A program made the translations under genes and the position numbers. From positions 620,001 to 684,000 of the forward strand of contig JABTUD010000001.1 in the NCBI GenBank assembly GCA_015075555.1: DNA of 64,000 bases, written 5' to 3'. The stretch is from Thermoflexaceae bacterium (GTDB lineage: Bacteria > Chloroflexota > Dehalococcoidia > Tepidiformales > Tepidiformaceae). Positions 8,543-17,689 of the stretch are shown in pieces. The notes beneath the pieces are model-generated. The model did no database searches, was not told where the DNA came from, and saw nothing but the letters and a program-made list of their open reading frames with translations. Positions within the stretch are counted from its first letter, which is position 1; every line of letters starts with the position of its first letter.

Positions 8543-10680
8543 CGCGCGCGTTCGAAGCGATCAGCATCCAGCAGGTCGCCAGCTTCCCACGTCCGGGCAT
8601 GGCGGCTCCTGGCGCCGTCCGGTTCACCCCTGATGGGGCGGCAATCACCTACCTCTTCAGCGAAGAGGGAACGCTCGTGCGTAGCCTCTGGCGCTATGAG
8701 ATCGCGACGGGAACCAGGACCGTCCTCGCAGGCCCCCGGCCGGGATCAGGAGAGGAAGGCAGGCTTTCACGGGAGGAAGAGCTGCGCCGCGAGCGGGCGC
8801 GGCTGCGTGAGCTGGGCGTGACTCAATACCAGTTTGCCCGGAGCGCGGACCCGGCCGTGCTTCTCGTGCCACTGGGCGGAGCCACTTTCGTCAGCGTTGG
8901 TGGCGAGGAGCTTCGCGAGATTGACGTTCCCCGCGAGGCCCTTGATCCGCGGCTGAGCGACGACGGCGCCCGGTTGGCTTTCGTGCGGGATGGCGAGCTC
9001 TGCGTCACAGGCACGGCCGGTGGCGGCATCCGCCAGCTAACCACCGGCGCCGAGGACGGTGTCACGAACGGGCTGGCCGAGTTCATTGCCCAGGAGGAGC
9101 TCGACCGGGATGAAGGCTACTGGTGGAGCCCCGATGGCGAGCGCATCGCCTTCATCCGGGCCGATTGCAGGCACATCCCCAAGTACCCGATTGTGCACCA
9201 GGGCCGAGACGAGATTGACGTCGAAGTCCACCGGTACCCGTTTGCGGGCCATGCGAACGCCCTTCTCGACCTTGGCGTGGTGGAGGTGGCGACCGGTGAA
9301 GTGCGGTGGCTGGACCACGGTGTGGGGAGGGACTGCTACATCGCCAGGGTTGCCTGGAGGCCCGACGGAGCCCTCACCGTGCAGGTACTGTCGCGCGACC
9401 AGCGCCGGCTGCAGCTGTTTGCCTTTGACGTCGAGACAGGCGAACGCGAGCTTCTCCTGGAACGCAGCGGCGACCCGTGGATCAACCTCGACAACGACAC
9501 CCGCTTCCTCAATTCCGGCGAGATGGTGCGCACGAGCGAGAAAACGGGCTTCCGGCATCTCTACATCAACCACCCGGGGATGCGCGCTGCGCGCCAGCTC
9601 ACCGAAGGCAGCTGGATGGTCACACGGCTCGTCTCCGTCGATGAGGAGCGCCGGCTTGCCTACTTCATGGCCACGCGCGAATCGGTTCTCGAACGCCATC
9701 TGTACGTGGTCGCCCTTGATGGCGGAGAGCTGCGCCGGCTGACCGGCGAGCCAGGCTGGCACGATGTCACCATCGACCGTGACCATCAGCGCTTCATCGA
9801 CACGTGGAGTTCCCTTTCCCACGGGCCCCGGGTCGCGCTTCGCACGATCACCGGTGGGTTGGAGGCAATGCTGTTCGACAACGCGGGCGCGACGGGCGAG
9901 GAGCTCGGCCTCGCGCCGCCCGAACTGATGACGGTGAGCGCCGCCGACGGCGTCACGGAACTCCACGGCGCCGTCTATCTGCCTCCCGCTGGCCGGTCCG
10001 GGGGACCGTATCCGCTCATCGTCTCCGTGTATGGGGGGCCACATGCTCAGCGCGTTGCCAACGAATGGTCGCTGACTGTAGACCTGCGCGCTCAATACCT
10101 GGCGCGCGATGGTTTCGCGGTCTTCAAGCTCGACAACCGGGGGAGCGCAAACCGCGGCCTGGCTTTCGAAGCGCCCATCCACCTCTGCACGGGGCGGATT
10201 GAAGTCGATGACCAGGCTGCCGGGGTCCGGCGGCTGGTCGAACAGGGGCTGGCCGACCCGGCGCGGGTGGGCATCTACGGCTGGAGCTACGGCGGCTACA
10301 TGACTCTCATGGCGATGCTGCGGGAGCCCGCACTGTTCCGGGTTGGTGTTGCGGGCGCACCGGTGACGCATTGGGATGGTTACGACACCGCCTACACCGA
10401 GCGATACATGAGCACCCCCGGCGAGAACGCCTCCGGCTACGAGGCGAGCTCGGTCCTCGCGCAGGTCTCCCGCCTTGATGGAAAGCTTCTCCTTGTGCAC
10501 GGAATGATCGATGAGAATGTCCACTTCAGGCACACGGCGCGCCTCATGGTGGCGCTCTCGGCAGCCCAGAAGGAGTATGACGCGCTTGTGTTTCCGGAAG
10601 AACGCCACATGCCGCGCGACACTCGTGGGCTCGAATACCAGGAGCGCAGGCTCATCGAGTATTTCCGGGCACACCTGTAG
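8539..10680 (+). CDS. Dipeptidyl peptidase IV-like serine peptidase (S9)
   Basis: 713 residues: an N-terminal beta-propeller (about 30-440) and a C-terminal alpha/beta-hydrolase. The catalytic triad reads as Ser583 in GWSYGGY, Asp658 in HGMIDENVHF and His690 in PEERHMP. The adjacent Glu186-Glu187 in AQEELDRDEGYWW matches the pair that holds the free N-terminus in DPP4, so removal of N-terminal dipeptides is the likely activity. No signal peptide is visible, which suggests a cytoplasmic enzyme. It starts with GTG overlapping the Xaa-Pro aminopeptidase stop; both enzymes would handle proline-containing peptides. Confidence 0.92.
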   Translation: MTRAFEAISIQQVASFPRPGMAAPGAVRFTPDGAAITYLFSEEGTLVRSLWRYEIATGTRTVLAGPRPGSGEEGRLSREEELRRERARLRELGVTQYQFARSADPAVLLVPLGGATFVSVGGEELREIDVPREALDPRLSDDGARLAFVRDGELCVTGTAGGGIRQLTTGAEDGVTNGLAEFIAQEELDRDEGYWWSPDGERIAFIRADCRHIPKYPIVHQGRDEIDVEVHRYPFAGHANALLDLGVVEVATGEVRWLDHGVGRDCYIARVAWRPDGALTVQVLSRDQRRLQLFAFDVETGERELLLERSGDPWINLDNDTRFLNSGEMVRTSEKTGFRHLYINHPGMRAARQLTEGSWMVTRLVSVDEERRLAYFMATRESVLERHLYVVALDGGELRRLTGEPGWHDVTIDRDHQRFIDTWSSLSHGPRVALRTITGGLEAMLFDNAGATGEELGLAPPELMTVSAADGVTELHGAVYLPPAGRSGGPYPLIVSVYGGPHAQRVANEWSLTVDLRAQYLARDGFAVFKLDNRGSANRGLAFEAPIHLCTGRIEVDDQAAGVRRLVEQGLADPARVGIYGWSYGGYMTLMAMLREPALFRVGVAGAPVTHWDGYDTAYTERYMSTPGENASGYEASSVLAQVSRLDGKLLLVHGMIDENVHFRHTARLMVALSAAQKEYDALVFPEERHMPRDTRGLEYQERRLIEYFRAHL

Positions 10681-10725
10681 CGCAGGCCGCCTACCGCACC
10701 TTTCACCTGAGAAGGAGAACCCCAG

Positions 10726-11562
10726 ATGGACTATTCTCGCCCGGGACTGCTCGTCGAACCGGAGTGGCTGGCGCAGCACCTGGATGACCCGGCGGTAAGG
10801 GTGGTGGATTGTGGCTTCCCCGATGCATACAGGCGGGCGCACATCCCGGGGGCGGCCGGGCTCCCGGTCCACCACTACATCAAGGAGCCAGACCCGGCCG
10901 GGGGCGAATTCGGCGTGCTTGTAATGGCGCCCACTGAATTCGAAGCACTCATGGGCGGGCTAGGGGTCGGACCGGATACCACCGTGGTCGTCTATGACGA
11001 CGACAACGCGCGGGTGTCGACCCGGCTCTGGTGGGCCCTCAACTACTACGGACACACAAACGTCCGCGTGCTCAACGGGGGATGGCATAGCTGGCTCAGC
11101 GAAGGGCGCACCGTGACCTTCGAGCCGTTCCAGGCAGCGCCGGCGGATTTCCGGGCCCGGGTCACACCGCCGGTCAATGCCTCCTGTGAATACCTGGTTG
11201 CGCAGCATGCGGACCCGGGCGTCCAGGTGCTGGACGCGCGCAGCGACGCCGAGTGGCTGGGCCGGGAGGGACGCGGAAACCGCCGCGTGGGCCATGTGCC
11301 GGGGGCGAGGCACCTCGAATGGGTTCGTTTCGTTTCCCGGGACCGCTACCGGCGGTTCCTCCCCGCGGATGACCTGCAGGCGCTCCTGGACGAGGCCGGG
11401 ATAGAGAAGGGAAAGGAGACCATCACCTATTGCCAGGGGGGCATCAGGGCGGCGCACGCGGCCTTTGTGCTTGCCCTGCTGGGGTATGAGCGTGTGCGGG
11501 TGTATGACGGCTCCATGAAGGAATGGGCAAACCGCGACGACACTCCGCTCACCCTGGAATGA
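10726..11562 (+). CDS. Sulfurtransferase with two rhodanese domains
   Basis: 278 residues with tandem rhodanese domains, like thiosulfate or 3-mercaptopyruvate sulfurtransferases. The inactive N-terminal domain holds CGFPDAYRRAHIPGA. The catalytic Cys236 lies in TYCQGGIRAAH; the loop is CQGGIR, closer to bacterial thiosulfate enzymes than to the CGSGVT loop of mercaptopyruvate enzymes. A strong AGGAG precedes the ATG. It is 45 bases after the S9 peptidase and is followed by a hairpin terminator. Confidence 0.93.
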   Translation: MDYSRPGLLVEPEWLAQHLDDPAVRVVDCGFPDAYRRAHIPGAAGLPVHHYIKEPDPAGGEFGVLVMAPTEFEALMGGLGVGPDTTVVVYDDDNARVSTRLWWALNYYGHTNVRVLNGGWHSWLSEGRTVTFEPFQAAPADFRARVTPPVNASCEYLVAQHADPGVQVLDARSDAEWLGREGRGNRRVGHVPGARHLEWVRFVSRDRYRRFLPADDLQALLDEAGIEKGKETITYCQGGIRAAHAAFVLALLGYERVRVYDGSMKEWANRDDTPLTLE

Positions 11563-11581
11563 GAACCACGGCGGGAATGAA

Positions 11582-11608
11582 CGAGGGGCTCCAGACTGGA
11601 GCCCCTCG
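11582..11608. terminator. Bidirectional hairpin terminator
   Basis: A perfect 12-base stem CGAGGGGCTCCA / TGGAGCCCCTCG with a GAC loop, in the convergent gap between the rhodanese gene and the first small zinc-protein gene. There is no T-tract on either side. Confidence 0.75.
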
Positions 11609-11635
11609 CGGCCTGGTTTCCCGGGGAAGATGCGT

Positions 11636-11833
11636 CTAGACGCCGGGAGCAGCGGGTTCGGGCGTTTCGCGCCCGGCACGCTCGACCTTCAGCAGCGCCT
11701 CAAGGGTGAACCCGAGGTCGGCGCGTTCGCAAAGGGAGCTGCAGTAGGTCATCTTCAAGGCCGAGCTTGCCGACTTGCGCCAGTCGTAGCGGAGGCCGCA
11801 ACGAGCACAGACCTTGATGTTGTCGGGGTTCAT
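11636..11833 (-). CDS. Small four-cysteine (probable zinc-binding) protein, copy A
   Basis: About 65 residues from the ATG at 11833. Four cysteines in CARC and YCSSLC, separated by about 20 residues, suggest one zinc site; the rest is WRKSASSALKMTYCSSLCERADLGFTLEALL. I do not recognise the family. A near-identical copy lies 235 bases upstream (12069-12263), and conservation between the two starts at NI(K/R)-C, which supports this start. A GTG at 11866 with GGAG seven bases upstream is an alternative that adds 11 residues. Confidence 0.6.
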   Translation of the reverse strand: MNPDNIKVCARCGLRYDWRKSASSALKMTYCSSLCERADLGFTLEALLKVERAGRETPEPAAPGV

Positions 11834-12068
11834 CCCGGAGCCGCCGGGGGCGATGAGCGTTTCCACGCCGTTTCTCCATTCGAGGGCCGTGTCTGATTGG
11901 GCCCTCAACCATTACTACGCAGATCCAGCGTAGGTGGTTCCCCAGCTAAGGCGCCAGCGGGGGCAGGAAGAACGGATTTCCACGGCCTTGACGGTGCCGG
12001 CAGAGGGCCGTCAGCGCTCTACGGGGCTGGACATCCTGCCGGAGTGGGCCTTCGTGCCGCGTGCTGCC

Positions 12069-12263
12069 TCAGGCGGCGAGGAGCTCGCGCCAGGCAGACC
12101 GGACGACCTGTGAATCGGCCAGGAGGGCCTCAATCGTGAACCCGAGGTCGGCCCGTTCGCAGAGCGAGCCGCAATACGTCATTTTCAGGCTCGAGCTGGG
12201 GGACCGGCGCCAGTCGTACGGCGCTTCGCAGTGCTTGCAGATCCTGATGTTCGGCGTGTCCAT
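12069..12263 (-). CDS. Small four-cysteine (probable zinc-binding) protein, copy B
   Basis: About 64 residues starting at the ATG at 12263, which has GGGAGG nine bases upstream. CKHC and YCGSLC supply four cysteines. The core WRRSPSSSLKMTYCGSLCE and ADLGFTIEALL match copy A almost residue for residue, and the DNA is also clearly alike, so this is a tandem duplication. Function unknown; size and cysteine pattern resemble small zinc ribbons that bind RNA or protein partners. Most changes between the copies keep the residue class, which argues that both are real genes. Confidence 0.6.
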   Translation of the reverse strand: MDTPNIRICKHCEAPYDWRRSPSSSLKMTYCGSLCERADLGFTIEALLADSQVVRSAWRELLAA

Positions 12264-12591
12264 GGTCCCTGTCCTCCCGGGCAACTGATGCAGTCCGCCC
12301 GGCCCCTGCACTCAGATCATCGGCCGGATTGACCGCAGGTGCAGGGCGGCAACACCCCAATCCCCCCGACGGGATTACCCGCATGAAGCGCGGACGCATC
12401 CCCTATTCCGCCAACTCTCGCTCGCGCCGCTCTGCAACCAACTCCAGGGCGTTGGTGCTGGACTGGCGTGCGACCCGGGTGCCACGTATGGACGCACTCC
12501 ATTTGGCTCGCCCGCGGTTACTCCGCACCAGCCCAGGCCTGAGTAAGGGAGGGTTTCTTTATGCTACCGGCGGAAGGACTATAATTGGCTC
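12264..12591. other. Intergenic region without a recognisable gene
   Basis: 328 bases between the divergent small zinc-protein and MarR genes. The right end holds the MarR -10 box at 12580-12585 and the left end the Shine-Dalgarno of copy B. The middle (about 12330-12550) has short open frames on both strands but none with a start signal or recognisable protein, and no tRNA fold could be drawn. Confidence 0.5.
12580..12585 (+). promoter_or_regulatory. -10 box of leaderless marR-like gene
   Basis: Perfect TATAAT with only 6 bases between it and the ATG at 12592, so transcription should start at or next to the start codon. There is no Shine-Dalgarno. Confidence 0.65.
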
Positions 12592-13074
12592 ATGGATAAC
12601 GATCGTCCGGCGCTCGAAGCCGCCATCCGCTCCGTCTTTCAGGCCAGCAGCCTGCTCGATCCCATCCGGCTGAGCATCTGGGACCGTGAGGGGCTCACAG
12701 TCACGCAGCTCAGGCTGATGGTCTTCCTGGCCGAAGAGGGCGGCCTGAGCAACGCCGAGCTGGCCGACCGGCTGCTCGTCACCCGTCCTTCTGTTTCGGC
12801 ACTTCTTGAGCGCCTCGAACGTGGTGGGTTCATTCGCCGCGAGGTAGCGCCACACGACAGACGCGGCATCCGCATCTGGCTTGAAGACCGGGGCCGCCAG
12901 GCTGTTGAGACGAGCCGGGCCGAATCCATCGCTTTTGGGCGCGAACTCCTCGGCGAGTTGAGTGACAGGCACCTCCAGGAGCTGACGGCCAGCCTTACGC
13001 GCTTCGTCGAATACGGGCGTGCTCGCCGCAAGGCTATCCTCCAGCCCGAAACGGCGGTCGCGGCTACGCGGTGA
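12592..13074 (+). CDS. MarR family transcriptional regulator
   Basis: 160 residues. The winged helix-turn-helix is clear: GLTVTQLRLMVFLAEEGGL, NAELADRLLVTRPSVSALL as recognition helix, and DRRGIRIWLEDRG as the wing. The family binds palindromic operators as a dimer and releases them on binding phenolic or hydrophobic ligands. The mRNA appears leaderless. Its 3' end overlaps the convergent MFS transporter gene by 11 bases; control of that transporter is an inference from proximity. Confidence 0.9.
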   Translation: MDNDRPALEAAIRSVFQASSLLDPIRLSIWDREGLTVTQLRLMVFLAEEGGLSNAELADRLLVTRPSVSALLERLERGGFIRREVAPHDRRGIRIWLEDRGRQAVETSRAESIAFGRELLGELSDRHLQELTASLTRFVEYGRARRKAILQPETAVAATR

Positions 13075-14395
13075 GTCCCTCTGCAGCCGGCGGGCATTCG
13101 CCAGCAGGACGCGACGTTGGCCTGACAGCGAAGAAGAAGAGAGCCGTCGAGCAGAGCCTTCCCAATCCCGATATCACGAAGGCTGTCCGGTAACCCCACT
13201 CGGCCACAATTAGGCTGCCCAGGAATGGCGCCACGAAGAGCGCCGCGAACACCGACATGTGGAACACAGCCACGTACTCCTCGCGCTGATCTTCGGGGGT
13301 GACTTCGAGCAGGAGCTGGAAGTTCGCCAGGTTGAAGGCCGCCCAGATGAACCCGCCGGCGATGTTGGGCGCCAGCACCATCCAGGGTGCATCGATCATG
13401 GCCCACATGAGCGGCAGCGTGGGAAGGACGAGCAGCGAGACGCGCGTCATCCAGAGGGCGCCGCGGCGGTGCTGGAGTTCGCCGCCAATAAGCAGCGCCG
13501 CAAGCCCGGCCATTGGCGATGCCGTGGTGAGCCAGCCCACTTCGAAATTCGTGGCCCCCAGGTTGTTCTTCAGGTGCACGGTGAAGAACGGCCCCGCGAT
13601 CATGGTGGCGAAGTGCAGCGCGAAGGTCGCAGCCACGAAGCGGCGGAATGGGCCGTTGCGCCACGTTGCTCGCGGCCCGGCCCGGGGGCGAGCCGCGACT
13701 TCGCGAAGGCGGGAGGGCTCGGGGATCCGGGCATACGCAAACGTGGCCATCATCCCCAGCGCAAAGGAGACGCCGAGCGCCGCTACGTAGCCCCCGGGGA
13801 AGCCCATGAGGTCGAGAAGCAGCCCCCCTACTGGCGTAATCGTGAGCGTGGCCATGCTCATTGCGAAATTGCGGGAGGCGAAGTAGCGCGATCGCATGTG
13901 CTCGGGGATGACGTCAGCAGCGAGCGCGGTCCAGGCAGGCAGCGTGAGGTTCCCCAGGAACGCCCGCACGGTAAACAGGCCGATGACTGAATAGAGGGCC
14001 GCGTTCGCATCGGCAATGGCCACCACGAGGGCGGCACCAAGGAGCAAGAGCCGACCGAGAATGCCGGCATAGAAGACGACCACCCAGCGGCGGCTCTTCG
14101 CGCGGCGGGAAATCAGGGCGCCGGGGTAGAGCGCCAGGAGCGCGCCAAGGCTCGTGCTTGCCGAAAGCAGGCCGACCTGGAAGGGACCGCCTCCAAGCGC
14201 AGTTATGAGGAGCGGAAGGTAGGCAAGGATGAACGCGTCCTGCCCTGCCGCGAAAAAGCCATCGGCCCAGAAGGAACGAAGGGCCCGTGGAACCTCGCTG
14301 GCCGCGATCCTGGCGCCGGTGTGGTCTCCCCCCGACCGGCGCAGGGCGAGGCCGGCGACGGCCACGCGCACCATCGAAAGGGCCAGGGTTCTCAT
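13064..14395 (-). CDS. MFS transporter
   Basis: 443 residues with about 12 hydrophobic segments; LISRRAKSRRW after the second helix is the cytoplasmic loop 2-3 signature of the major facilitator superfamily. Substrate unknown; the drug-efflux-like layout and convergent MarR gene hint at export of a toxic compound, but this is inference. The first 30 residues are not hydrophobic, so a later start is possible; the ATG at 14395 has GGAG about 7 bases upstream. A TAGCAT box near 14440 could be its promoter. Confidence 0.85.
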   Translation of the reverse strand: MRTLALSMVRVAVAGLALRRSGGDHTGARIAASEVPRALRSFWADGFFAAGQDAFILAYLPLLITALGGGPFQVGLLSASTSLGALLALYPGALISRRAKSRRWVVVFYAGILGRLLLLGAALVVAIADANAALYSVIGLFTVRAFLGNLTLPAWTALAADVIPEHMRSRYFASRNFAMSMATLTITPVGGLLLDLMGFPGGYVAALGVSFALGMMATFAYARIPEPSRLREVAARPRAGPRATWRNGPFRRFVAATFALHFATMIAGPFFTVHLKNNLGATNFEVGWLTTASPMAGLAALLIGGELQHRRGALWMTRVSLLVLPTLPLMWAMIDAPWMVLAPNIAGGFIWAAFNLANFQLLLEVTPEDQREEYVAVFHMSVFAALFVAPFLGSLIVAEWGYRTAFVISGLGRLCSTALFFFAVRPTSRPAGECPPAAEGLTA

Positions 14396-14536
14396 CCCGT
14401 TCTCCGCGGTGGGGGCGCCGCCGGTCTGTACGCCTTCATGCTAAGAGCCGGCTGCCTACCGTCATCTGCCGGGGACAAGAAACCTTCACCCAACGCTCCC
14501 CTGTGCGGTGGTTGCGGCGGCGCCGAATCTCTATGT

Positions 14537-16783
14537 ATGCGTTCCTGGCGAACAGTGGTCCTCGGTGCTCTTGCCCTGGGCGCGGTGGCGGCAGCCTCGC
14601 CGGCAGGGAGGGTGGCCGCTGCCGATGAGCCAGCCCAGAACGTTGCCTCTGATTCCTACTACCGCCTCGACCCTTCGTCCGGGACTCTAACGGTCCGGGT
14701 GGAGGCCACCATCCAGAATGCCACGGGAAAGGACCTGGCAAGCGTCTACCTCTGGGCGATGCCCGGGGCGAAAGACCTGCAGGTGACCCGGGGCGGCGCT
14801 TCCATGGAAGCCAGGTCGAGCGTTGTGCAGGAATCATTCGGCGGGATCATGGTGGTCACGGTGGCTCTGCCCAGGCCCATGAAGCCGGGCGCGCAGTTCG
14901 ACTTCGTGATGACCTACGAAATGCCCGCCCTTAAGAACGAGATCATGCGCATGGAGCCGGGGTCGATCGAAATCCCATTCCTGGGCCAGGGCGAAGGCTC
15001 GTTCGTCTGGGTGGATGTGCCGAAGAGCGCGGAGAACTACTTTGACCCCGGCTGCCTGCTGGCTTCGAATCAGCCCGGCGAGGTGAGCGGTTCCGGGTAC
15101 GAGCGCTGGATTTGTGGTGAAGCCACGATCATCGCCCTGAGCGCCGACAACCCGACAGTGCTCAAGCGTTGCGCCAACGCGGACAACAGCTGCCGCCAGC
15201 GCTTCAACGTGAGCCCGTATTCAGCATTCGTTCAGTCGATTTCCGACCCCTCCATGCGCGGTTCGAAGGAGGCGGAGGTCGACCTTGCGGGGACGACCGT
15301 GAAGCTGACCCTCCGGTACTTCCGCCGCGATGAGAAGTGGGCTGAGGAGCAGTTCTCCACGGCCCGCGCGGCGCTCCCCCTGCTGCGCGACCTCTTCGGC
15401 TTCGGCTACCGGAAGGACGCGATCCTCATGCGCCAGTCGCACCACATCGACATGGTAGGGGCGGCGGGTGTGGCGTTCCCATCGGAAGGCGAAGTGCTGC
15501 TCGCGACGGGTACCGGTTTCGACCGGGAGGTCACCGTGCATGAGCTTGCCCACCAGTGGGCCGGCGATAACCTCGACGCCAAGTGGCTCTGGGAGGGGCT
15601 GGCCGAGTACGCCACGCGCGCGGTCGCCTCACAGCTCGGCATTGCCCCAATCGACCGGGGCTGGCAGTCACTTGGCTACAAAGATCCGCTCGCAACCTGG
15701 TACCGGGGCTCCAACGTGTACGACCCGATGTACTGGTACGGCAAGGCAGGGGCCTTCTGGTTTGCGTACGAGGCTGCGATTGGTGGCCGTGAGGGAATGA
15801 AGACGGTCCTGGCGCGCATGGACGACGACCCGGCCCGCATCCCGCTCGATGCCCGCTGGTTCATGGATGCAGGTGAATACGCGAGCGGTTCCAATCTCGA
15901 CGAACTCTTCCTCACCTGGGTATTCAACGCCGACACGGCGCAGGCCACAGTCGCGGAGAGGCGCAAGGCCCACAACCTGGTGAGCACACTTGCCGCGCGC
16001 GAGGCGCAGTACGGCCTGAAGGGCTTCCCCAAAGACCTGCAGGCGAACCTCGACGCCTGGACCTTCGGTAGCGTCCCCGACCAGGTAGCAGACGTGAACA
16101 GCCTGCTCGATGCATTCGACAGGGTCCGTGCGCTCGCCCGCGAGGCCGGGCTCAACGACTCGATTGCCGTGGCCGGCGCCTGGCAGGGGAACACCATCGC
16201 CAGCCTTCGCAGCATGATCGAAAACCAGCGCCAGGCGGTGGCAGCTATCTCGGGGACGGCGAAGGAGCTTTCGGCCGAGCCCGCCGGCAGCCCATCGCTC
16301 CAGAGGCTGGAAGAGGCGCGGCAGGCCTATGAGGCAGGCGACTTTACGGAAACAAAGCGGCTGGCCTCGCTGGCAATCACCACGCTCACCGACAAGGGCA
16401 CCGCCGAACAGCTCATTGCGCTCGCGAAGGAGAAGCAGGCTGCCTTCAAGGGGGGCGGGCTTTCGCGCATCGGAATGCTCTTCGAAGACCCCGACGGCGA
16501 CCTTGCGAGGGCTGAGGCCGCCTATGCAGCGGGCGACCCCGCCACCGCGCTCAAGCTTTCCCGGGCCGCATACGATAGCTGGAACGAGGCGGGCGCGCGC
16601 GGACTCAAGCGGCTCGCGATCTTCTTCGGGCTCATGGGCGCCCTCTGCGTTGGCGTCTACTATCTGCTTGCGCACATGGACCGCGGACAAAGCCGCGGGA
16701 AGGTCCGTTCGGGCGCCAGCGAAGGGCACCACCTCTCCGAGGGCGGACCCGGGCGCTGGCGCGATTGGGAGAACATGCCCTGA
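14537..16783 (+). CDS. Membrane-anchored gluzincin metallopeptidase (M1-like)
   Basis: 748 residues. The ATG at 14537 opens a signal peptide (RSWRTVVLGALALGAVAAASPAG). The zinc site is HELAHQW (His335, Glu336, His339) with Glu353 in WLWEGLAEY as third ligand; the gap to that Glu is 13 residues, shorter than the 18 of classical M1 enzymes. After a helical, Ala-rich C-terminal region comes one transmembrane helix (IFFGLMGALCVGVYYLLAHM) and a short basic tail inside. So the catalytic domain is predicted outside, held by a C-terminal anchor. Convergent with the TauE gene. Confidence 0.85.
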   Translation: MRSWRTVVLGALALGAVAAASPAGRVAAADEPAQNVASDSYYRLDPSSGTLTVRVEATIQNATGKDLASVYLWAMPGAKDLQVTRGGASMEARSSVVQESFGGIMVVTVALPRPMKPGAQFDFVMTYEMPALKNEIMRMEPGSIEIPFLGQGEGSFVWVDVPKSAENYFDPGCLLASNQPGEVSGSGYERWICGEATIIALSADNPTVLKRCANADNSCRQRFNVSPYSAFVQSISDPSMRGSKEAEVDLAGTTVKLTLRYFRRDEKWAEEQFSTARAALPLLRDLFGFGYRKDAILMRQSHHIDMVGAAGVAFPSEGEVLLATGTGFDREVTVHELAHQWAGDNLDAKWLWEGLAEYATRAVASQLGIAPIDRGWQSLGYKDPLATWYRGSNVYDPMYWYGKAGAFWFAYEAAIGGREGMKTVLARMDDDPARIPLDARWFMDAGEYASGSNLDELFLTWVFNADTAQATVAERRKAHNLVSTLAAREAQYGLKGFPKDLQANLDAWTFGSVPDQVADVNSLLDAFDRVRALAREAGLNDSIAVAGAWQGNTIASLRSMIENQRQAVAAISGTAKELSAEPAGSPSLQRLEEARQAYEAGDFTETKRLASLAITTLTDKGTAEQLIALAKEKQAAFKGGGLSRIGMLFEDPDGDLARAEAAYAAGDPATALKLSRAAYDSWNEAGARGLKRLAIFFGLMGALCVGVYYLLAHMDRGQSRGKVRSGASEGHHLSEGGPGRWRDWENMP

Positions 16784-16796
16784 CCCGGCCCCGGGC

Positions 16797-17627
16797 TCAC
16801 AGCCCAAGGGCCTTCAGGCCGAGCCGCACCCCCACAAGCACTAGTGCCGCCGACAGCGCCCTGATGATGATGCGCTGGTGGACGCGTTGCGCGAACCAGG
16901 CGCCCACCTGTGCCCCGGGAACGGCCCCCACGGCGAGGAGCACTGCTCGCCCAAGCCAGTCATTCCACCCCAACGCCCCGGTGGCGAAGTGCACGCTCGT
17001 GCCTTCCGCGGCCATGAAAGTCAGCACGAACTGCGACGTGGCGGTGGCAACATGGATCGGGAAGTGAAGGACGGTGGCCATGACGGGCACGTGGATCACT
17101 CCCCCTCCAATCCCAAGCAGGCTGCTCAGGAACCCAATACCCGCGCTCAAGACGATTCCCTTCCACAGGTGGAAGGAGTAAACGAACGCGTTTCCCCGCG
17201 CGTCGCGCAGGGTTCGCCGCACAACCCCACGGCCCGTGACCGGGGAGCGGATGGCAGTCGCACCCGCGTGGAGCATGAGCCAGAGGCCAAGGGCGACAAG
17301 GAGAGTTGCGAAGATCCCATCGAACGCCCGCCGGGGAACAAACGCGACCACCACGGCCCCCGCCACGGCGCCGGGCAGGGTGGCGGTGGCGAACCAGATG
17401 CCGCTCCGGTAGTCGATCCTTCGCTGACGGGCATAGGCAACCGTGCCCGAGGCGGCGTTGGCGCACACCACGAACAGAGAGGTCGCCGTCACGTCTTCGG
17501 CGGCGGCCCGCGGGTAAAGGAGCAGCAGAATGGGGACAAGAACGAAACCGCCCCCGGCGCCCACCATGGTGCCGAATGCTCCAACCGCGGCCCCCAGCGG
17601 GACCAGCAGCAGGTCGTGCAGTTCCAG
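16797..17627 (-). CDS. TauE/SafE family membrane permease (CTG start likely)
   Basis: Eight or so hydrophobic segments; both halves have the family motif, MVGAGGGFVLVP and GIGGGVIHVP. The family exports sulfite, sulfoacetate or related anions; the substrate here is unknown. The first ATG (17567) falls inside the first repeat motif and would cut off helix 1. Upstream, the frame stays open to a stop near 17665 with no ATG, GTG or TTG, but CTG at 17627 has GGAGG five bases before it and adds the hydrophobic LLLVPLGAAVGAFGT. I therefore extend the gene to CTG (276 residues). Confidence 0.8.
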   Translation of the reverse strand: MELHDLLLVPLGAAVGAFGTMVGAGGGFVLVPILLLLYPRAAAEDVTATSLFVVCANAASGTVAYARQRRIDYRSGIWFATATLPGAVAGAVVVAFVPRRAFDGIFATLLVALGLWLMLHAGATAIRSPVTGRGVVRRTLRDARGNAFVYSFHLWKGIVLSAGIGFLSSLLGIGGGVIHVPVMATVLHFPIHVATATSQFVLTFMAAEGTSVHFATGALGWNDWLGRAVLLAVGAVPGAQVGAWFAQRVHQRIIIRALSAALVLVGVRLGLKALGL

Positions 17628-17689
17628 AGGCGCCTCCGCGGGCCCGGCCCGGTGGTTCCCCGGTCCCCCTCAATGCCCGGCCGGCAGTT

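Noticed and set aside
9037-10875. 612-codon open frame on the minus strand inside the S9 peptidase gene
   Set aside because: Antisense to a complete catalytic triad and propeller; product rich in Arg, Pro and His without recognisable motifs.
12330-12550. tRNA or structured RNA between the zinc-protein and MarR genes
   Set aside because: No acceptor stem, T-arm GTTC-type sequence or anticodon stem could be drawn; only short GC inverted repeats.
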